DNA from: Streptomyces catenulae
GTDB lineage: Bacteria > Actinomycetota > Actinomycetes > Streptomycetales > Streptomycetaceae
Assembly: GCF_000718015.1 (NCBI RefSeq)
Contig: NZ_JODY01000059.1
Coordinates: 1-19,049, forward strand
DNA: 19,049 nucleotides
Reading direction: 5' to 3'
The notes beneath the pieces were generated by a model. It was not told where the DNA came from and made no database searches. It saw only the letters and a program-made list of their open reading frames with translations. Every line of letters begins with the position of its first letter. Position 1 is the first letter of the stretch. Shown piece after piece: positions 16,299 through 19,049 of this stretch. A program made the translations under genes and the position numbers.

Positions 16299-17522
16299 AT
16301 GCACGGCAACACCCGGCACGACCACGACCAGCCCACCCGACAGCCCGACCGACACACACCTCCCGACTCGGACACCGGCCCCGACGCGGGGCCCGGCGCC
16401 GCACGGAACCGACGGCTGACGGCGGCACGCGGCGCGCGGCGGACCCTGGCCGCCCGCCCGCAGACCCTCCGCGACCGCCTCGACTCCCTCACCGCGCACG
16501 CCCCGGGCGCCTACGACCTCGACGCCTGGCCCGACATGTACGGCAACGACGACGGCATCGTCGGCGAGCTGGAGCGCCGCACCGCCGAGGCCCTGGGCGC
16601 CGAGGCCGCCGCGTTCTTCCCGACCGGGACGATGGCGCAGCAGGTGGCGCTGCGCTGTTGGGCCGGGCGCACGGGCAACGCCACCGTCGCGGGCCATCCG
16701 CTGTCCCACATGGAGGTCCACGAACGCGACGCCTACGCCACGGTCAGCGGCCTGCGGATGGTCCACCCGACCGGTGAGCCGCGCATCCCGACGGCCGACG
16801 AGGTCCACGCCGCGCAGGAGCCGTTCGGCACGCTGGCGCTGGAACTGCCGCTGCGGGACGCCGGATTCGTCCTGCCGCAGTGGGAGGAGCTGACGGCGAC
16901 CGTCGAGGCGGCCCGGGAGCGGGACGCGGTGGTCCACTTCGACGGGGCGCGCCTGTGGGAGTGCACGCCCCACTTCGGGCGCGGGCTCCCGGAGATCGCC
17001 GCCCTCGCCGACAGCGTCTATGTCTCGTTCTACAAGTCGCTCGGCGGCATCGGCGGCGCCGCGCTGGTGGGCGGCGAGAGCTTCATCGAGGAGACCCGCG
17101 CCTGGCGGCACCGGTACGGCGGGCAGCTCTTCCAGCAGTGGCCGACGGCGCTGACCGCGCTCACCGGGCTGGACACCGAACTGCCACGCCTGCCCGCCTA
17201 CGTCGCACAGGCGAAGATCGTCGCGCAGGCCCTGGCGGAGGAGTTGGCCGGGTCGCCGGTGCCGTGGTTCCGCATACATCCGCAGGAGCCGCACACCCAT
17301 CAGTTCCGGCTGTGGCTGCCGTATCCGGCGCGGGCGCTGAACGACGCCGGTCTGCGGCAGGTGCAGGAGACGGGGACGGGTCTGTTCCCGACCTGGTTCG
17401 AGGACGCCACCCCGGGCCTGGCCACCACGGAGGTGACGGTGCAGGCACCCGCACTGGAGTGGACGGCGGACGACATACGGGCGGCGCTGGCGGACTTCGT
17501 CACGCGGGTCGCCGCCGCCTGA
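16299..17522 (+). CDS. Threonine-aldolase-type PLP-dependent beta-eliminating lyase
   Basis: This 407-aa protein is a fold-type I PLP enzyme related to low-specificity L-threonine aldolase, which cleaves beta-hydroxy amino acids to glycine and an aldehyde. The core begins near residue 75. PTGTMAQQVALR at 108-119 binds the cofactor phosphate region, HFDGARLW at 213-220 contains the PLP-ring Asp215, and SFYKSLGGIGGA at 243-254 contains the Schiff-base Lys246. The first 60 residues are His/Asp/Pro-rich and not conserved, and are longer than usual. The ATG at 16299 is preceded by GGGGGA about 5 nt upstream; the open frame continues 121 codons upstream without family sequence, so I reject the longer form. 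It is divergent from the pan/nad operon. Exact substrate is unknown. Confidence 0.88.
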   Translation: MHGNTRHDHDQPTRQPDRHTPPDSDTGPDAGPGAARNRRLTAARGARRTLAARPQTLRDRLDSLTAHAPGAYDLDAWPDMYGNDDGIVGELERRTAEALGAEAAAFFPTGTMAQQVALRCWAGRTGNATVAGHPLSHMEVHERDAYATVSGLRMVHPTGEPRIPTADEVHAAQEPFGTLALELPLRDAGFVLPQWEELTATVEAARERDAVVHFDGARLWECTPHFGRGLPEIAALADSVYVSFYKSLGGIGGAALVGGESFIEETRAWRHRYGGQLFQQWPTALTALTGLDTELPRLPAYVAQAKIVAQALAEELAGSPVPWFRIHPQEPHTHQFRLWLPYPARALNDAGLRQVQETGTGLFPTWFEDATPGLATTEVTVQAPALEWTADDIRAALADFVTRVAAA

Positions 17523-17549
17523 GCGCAGGGCCGGTCCGGCGGGCGGCAG

Positions 17550-17573
17550 CGGCACGGCTTCCGCGCCGTGCCG
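17550..17573. terminator. Hairpin between convergent aldolase and 110-aa genes
   Basis: A perfect 9-bp inverted repeat, 17550-17558 and 17565-17573, has a 6-nt loop. It occupies the 60-bp gap between two convergent stop codons. There is no T-run on either side, so it is a GC-hairpin type terminator at best, but its location fits a bidirectional terminator. Confidence 0.6.
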
Positions 17574-17582
17574 GTGGCCCCC

Positions 17583-17915
17583 CTAGCCGCACGGGGAGGC
17601 CGCGCGGCGGGCATCGGCGGCGGGGCGCCCGGTGCGGACCGGGTGCCCGGCGGCGGGCCGGACGGCGGTGCCGGACGGGGCCGGATCGTGGTGGAGCGGG
17701 CGGGGGCGGCGAAGGGACGCCCCCAGGCTCCGGACGGCGCGCAGGGCGCGGGCCGGGAAGCGGTCGGCGGGGTCGGTGACGACGGAGGTGAAGCGTCTCC
17801 ACAGGAGAACTTCGCGGACGGCGCGGACGGTGTCGGCGCCCGGCTGGACGGGCGGGGCCTCGCCCCGCTGTGCGGCACGGTAGGCGTCGAGAAGGTGCTG
17901 CTGGCTGGCGTTCAT
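17583..17915 (-). CDS. Small conserved hypothetical protein (110 aa)
   Basis: The N-terminal half looks like a real Streptomyces small protein: MNASQQHLLDAYRAAQRGE, then DTVRAVREVLLWRRFTSVVTD, a helical, soluble segment. Residues about 60-110 are Arg/Pro/Ala-rich with no visible domain. No transmembrane segment, signal peptide or catalytic motif is seen. The ATG at 17915 has no strong Shine-Dalgarno (GTGAAG a few bases upstream). It is divergent from the DUF5937/ArsR-type regulator gene and converges on the aldolase. Function unknown. Confidence 0.65.
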   Translation of the reverse strand: MNASQQHLLDAYRAAQRGEAPPVQPGADTVRAVREVLLWRRFTSVVTDPADRFPARALRAVRSLGASLRRPRPLHHDPAPSGTAVRPAAGHPVRTGRPAADARRAASPCG

Positions 17916-17956
17916 GGCTTCACTGTGGGGCCGCCCCGGGCGGTGGCGCGCGTCGA

Positions 17957-17973
17957 TTGACGGAAGCGGTCAA
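17957..17973. promoter_or_regulatory. Inverted repeat TTGAC-N7-GTCAA in a divergent promoter region
   Basis: Two 5-bp arms (17957-17961 and 17969-17973) are separated by 7 bases in the 99-bp gap between the 110-aa gene and the regulator gene. Each arm also reads as a -35 TTGAC, one per direction. It could be an operator for the neighbouring regulator or paired -35 boxes. No good -10 pairs with either arm. Confidence 0.35.
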
Positions 17974-18014
17974 ACGACGTTCCCGCAGGTCCCGGGCGGA
18001 CGCATGATGAGGTC

Positions 18015-19049
18015 ATGGCCAATGTCATCGACATCACCGGGCTGCCGCCCGAGCGCATCGTCTTCTCGCCGTCGCCGCTCGCGGAGCTGGGCGCCGCGCT
18101 GCACGCGCTCTCCGAGCCGGGCCACCATCCGGGGCTGCACGGCTGGGTCACGGCGACCTCGTCCGCGCTGAAGACCGACCTCGCCGACCGGCTGTGCGAG
18201 GCGGACTTCCTGTGGCGGTCGGCCCGTTCGGACCTGCTGCTGCCGGCCCGCCCGGGAGCGGCGCTCGCCGATGAGCTCGATGCGATGGACACGATCGACG
18301 ACGAGCGGTTCGTGGCCGCCGCCTTCGAGATCACCTGCTCCATCTCGTACGCCCGCTGCACCCCGTCGCCCCTCGTGGACGCGGCGGAGCGGGCCCGTGT
18401 ACGGGAGATGGCCGCGGCCCGCGGACCGCGGCAGGCCGCTTTCACCGACCGGATGCTCACCGACCCGGACGGGCTGCGGATCTGGCTCAGGAGACTGTTC
18501 GAGGACTGTGAGGAGGCGTTCTTCGGAGACATCTGGCGGCGCGTCGGCATGCAGCTCGCCGCCGACGCCCGGCACAAGACGGAGCTGCTGCGGCGCAAGG
18601 GCCTCGCCGAGACCCTGGCCGCCACCTCGACCGCGCTCTCCCTGGAGAGCGGGCCGGGCGGCGGCGCACGCATCCTCGTCGACAAGCTCGCCGGGGGCCG
18701 CACCACGGCGTTCGAGCACACCGACGACCCGGGGGTGACGCTCGTCCCGACGTCGTTCGGCTGGCCTCATCTGCTGGTCAGCCATGCGCCGGGCTGGCGG
18801 CCGGTGATCCAGTACCCGGTGGCGAGCCCCGAGTTGCCGGCACCGGCCACGCTGGAACTCGTCCACCAGCGGCTCGACGCCCGGGGAGTTGGCGAACGCG
18901 TTCGGGATCACGTCGCCCGAGGTGTCCCGGCACATCACGACGCTCAAGAACCATGCGCCGGGCTGGCGGCCGGTGATCCAGTACCCGGTGGCGAGCCCCG
19001 AGTTGCCGGCACCGGCCACGCTGGAACTCGTCCACCAGCGGCTCGACGC
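18015..19049 (+). CDS. DUF5937/ArsR-type transcriptional regulator, 3' end disrupted and cut by the window edge
   Basis: Residues 1-289 (to 18880) form a normal-looking DUF5937-type N-terminal domain: MANVIDITGLPPERIVFSPSPLAELGAALHAL, then GHHPGLHGWV, RQAAFTDRML, ADARHKTELLRRKGLAE, and SFGWPHLLVSHAPGWRPVIQYPVASPELPAPA. In this family an ArsR-like winged helix follows. Here the frame continues open to the edge but with unrelated residues. The helix-turn-helix appears only in the next frame (18886-18951: ELANAFGITSPEVSRHITTLKN), without the roughly 20 residues that normally precede it, and then the 99-bp segment encoding HAPGWRPVIQYPV recurs. The ATG at 18015 has GAGG very close upstream. The gene as read cannot make a normal regulator; a rearrangement or an assembly error is likely. 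Confidence 0.75.
   Translation, partial: MANVIDITGLPPERIVFSPSPLAELGAALHALSEPGHHPGLHGWVTATSSALKTDLADRLCEADFLWRSARSDLLLPARPGAALADELDAMDTIDDERFVAAAFEITCSISYARCTPSPLVDAAERARVREMAAARGPRQAAFTDRMLTDPDGLRIWLRRLFEDCEEAFFGDIWRRVGMQLAADARHKTELLRRKGLAETLAATSTALSLESGPGGGARILVDKLAGGRTTAFEHTDDPGVTLVPTSFGWPHLLVSHAPGWRPVIQYPVASPELPAPATLELVHQRLDARGVGERVRDHVARGVPAHHDAQEPCAGLAAGDPVPGGEPRVAGTGHAGTRPPAARR
18782..18880 (+). repeat. 99-bp exact direct repeat, copy 1
   Basis: These 99 bases recur without a mismatch at 18951-19049, and the bases just before the two copies differ (G and A). This copy is in its natural place, encoding HAPGWRPVIQYPV through LVHQRLDA of the DUF5937 domain. The following 70 bases are a displaced helix-turn-helix fragment. 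Confidence 0.97.
18951..19049 (+). repeat. 99-bp exact direct repeat, copy 2, ending at the window edge
   Basis: This copy follows the helix-turn-helix fragment in that fragment's reading frame, where the family would normally continue with the wing (AGLL-type sequence). Its last base is the last base of the window. The distance between copies is 169 bp, which is not a multiple of three and explains the frame change. Confidence 0.97.

Overview
The window is very GC-rich chromosomal DNA with strongly G/C-ended codons. Its gene set (Lsr2, ClpC with two N-domain repeats, a short actinobacterial N-acetylglutamate synthase, an SCO3374-type protein and a DUF5937/ArsR-type regulator) points to Streptomyces or a close relative. 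Most of it looks like core Streptomyces chromosome. The clearest accessory gene is the NACHT gene at the left end.

Layout. Bases 1-319 are low-complexity GC-rich DNA with a 12-bp tandem repeat and no gene I can assign. A 1036-aa NACHT NTPase with a degenerate leucine-rich-repeat C-terminus (320-3430, +) converges on clpC (3514-6042, -) across an 18-bp-stem terminator. A 500-bp region then separates clpC from a divergent SCO3374-type gene (6546-7286, +), whose 3' end overlaps the convergent lsr2 (7217-7552, -). Next on the minus strand are a BlaI/MecI-type regulator and an argA-type acetyltransferase only 9 bp apart (8831 to 7710). After them come a 59-aa membrane microprotein (8968-9147) with a strong terminator behind it, and a 216-aa protein of unknown function.

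From 15945 down to 10033 a five-gene minus-strand operon runs DUF2520 Rossmann dehydrogenase, panC, nadB, nadC, coaX. Junctions are 4-bp overlap, 1-bp overlap, 64-bp gap and 4-bp gap. It joins pantothenate/CoA synthesis (panC, coaX) to de novo NAD synthesis (nadB, nadC). NadA, PanB and PanD are not in the window. On the far side are a divergent threonine-aldolase-type PLP enzyme (16299-17522, +), a 110-aa unknown protein (17583-17915, -) and a DUF5937/ArsR-type regulator (18015 to the edge, +).

The last 270 bases are abnormal. A 99-bp exact direct repeat brackets an out-of-frame fragment of the regulator's helix-turn-helix, and the second copy ends on the final base. That suggests a local rearrangement or an assembly-end artefact.

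The best candidate for less-described biology is the NACHT protein: an NLR-like architecture with a helical N-terminal domain and no recognisable catalytic effector, lying beside clpC. No tRNA, rRNA, CRISPR array, transposase or integrase was seen.
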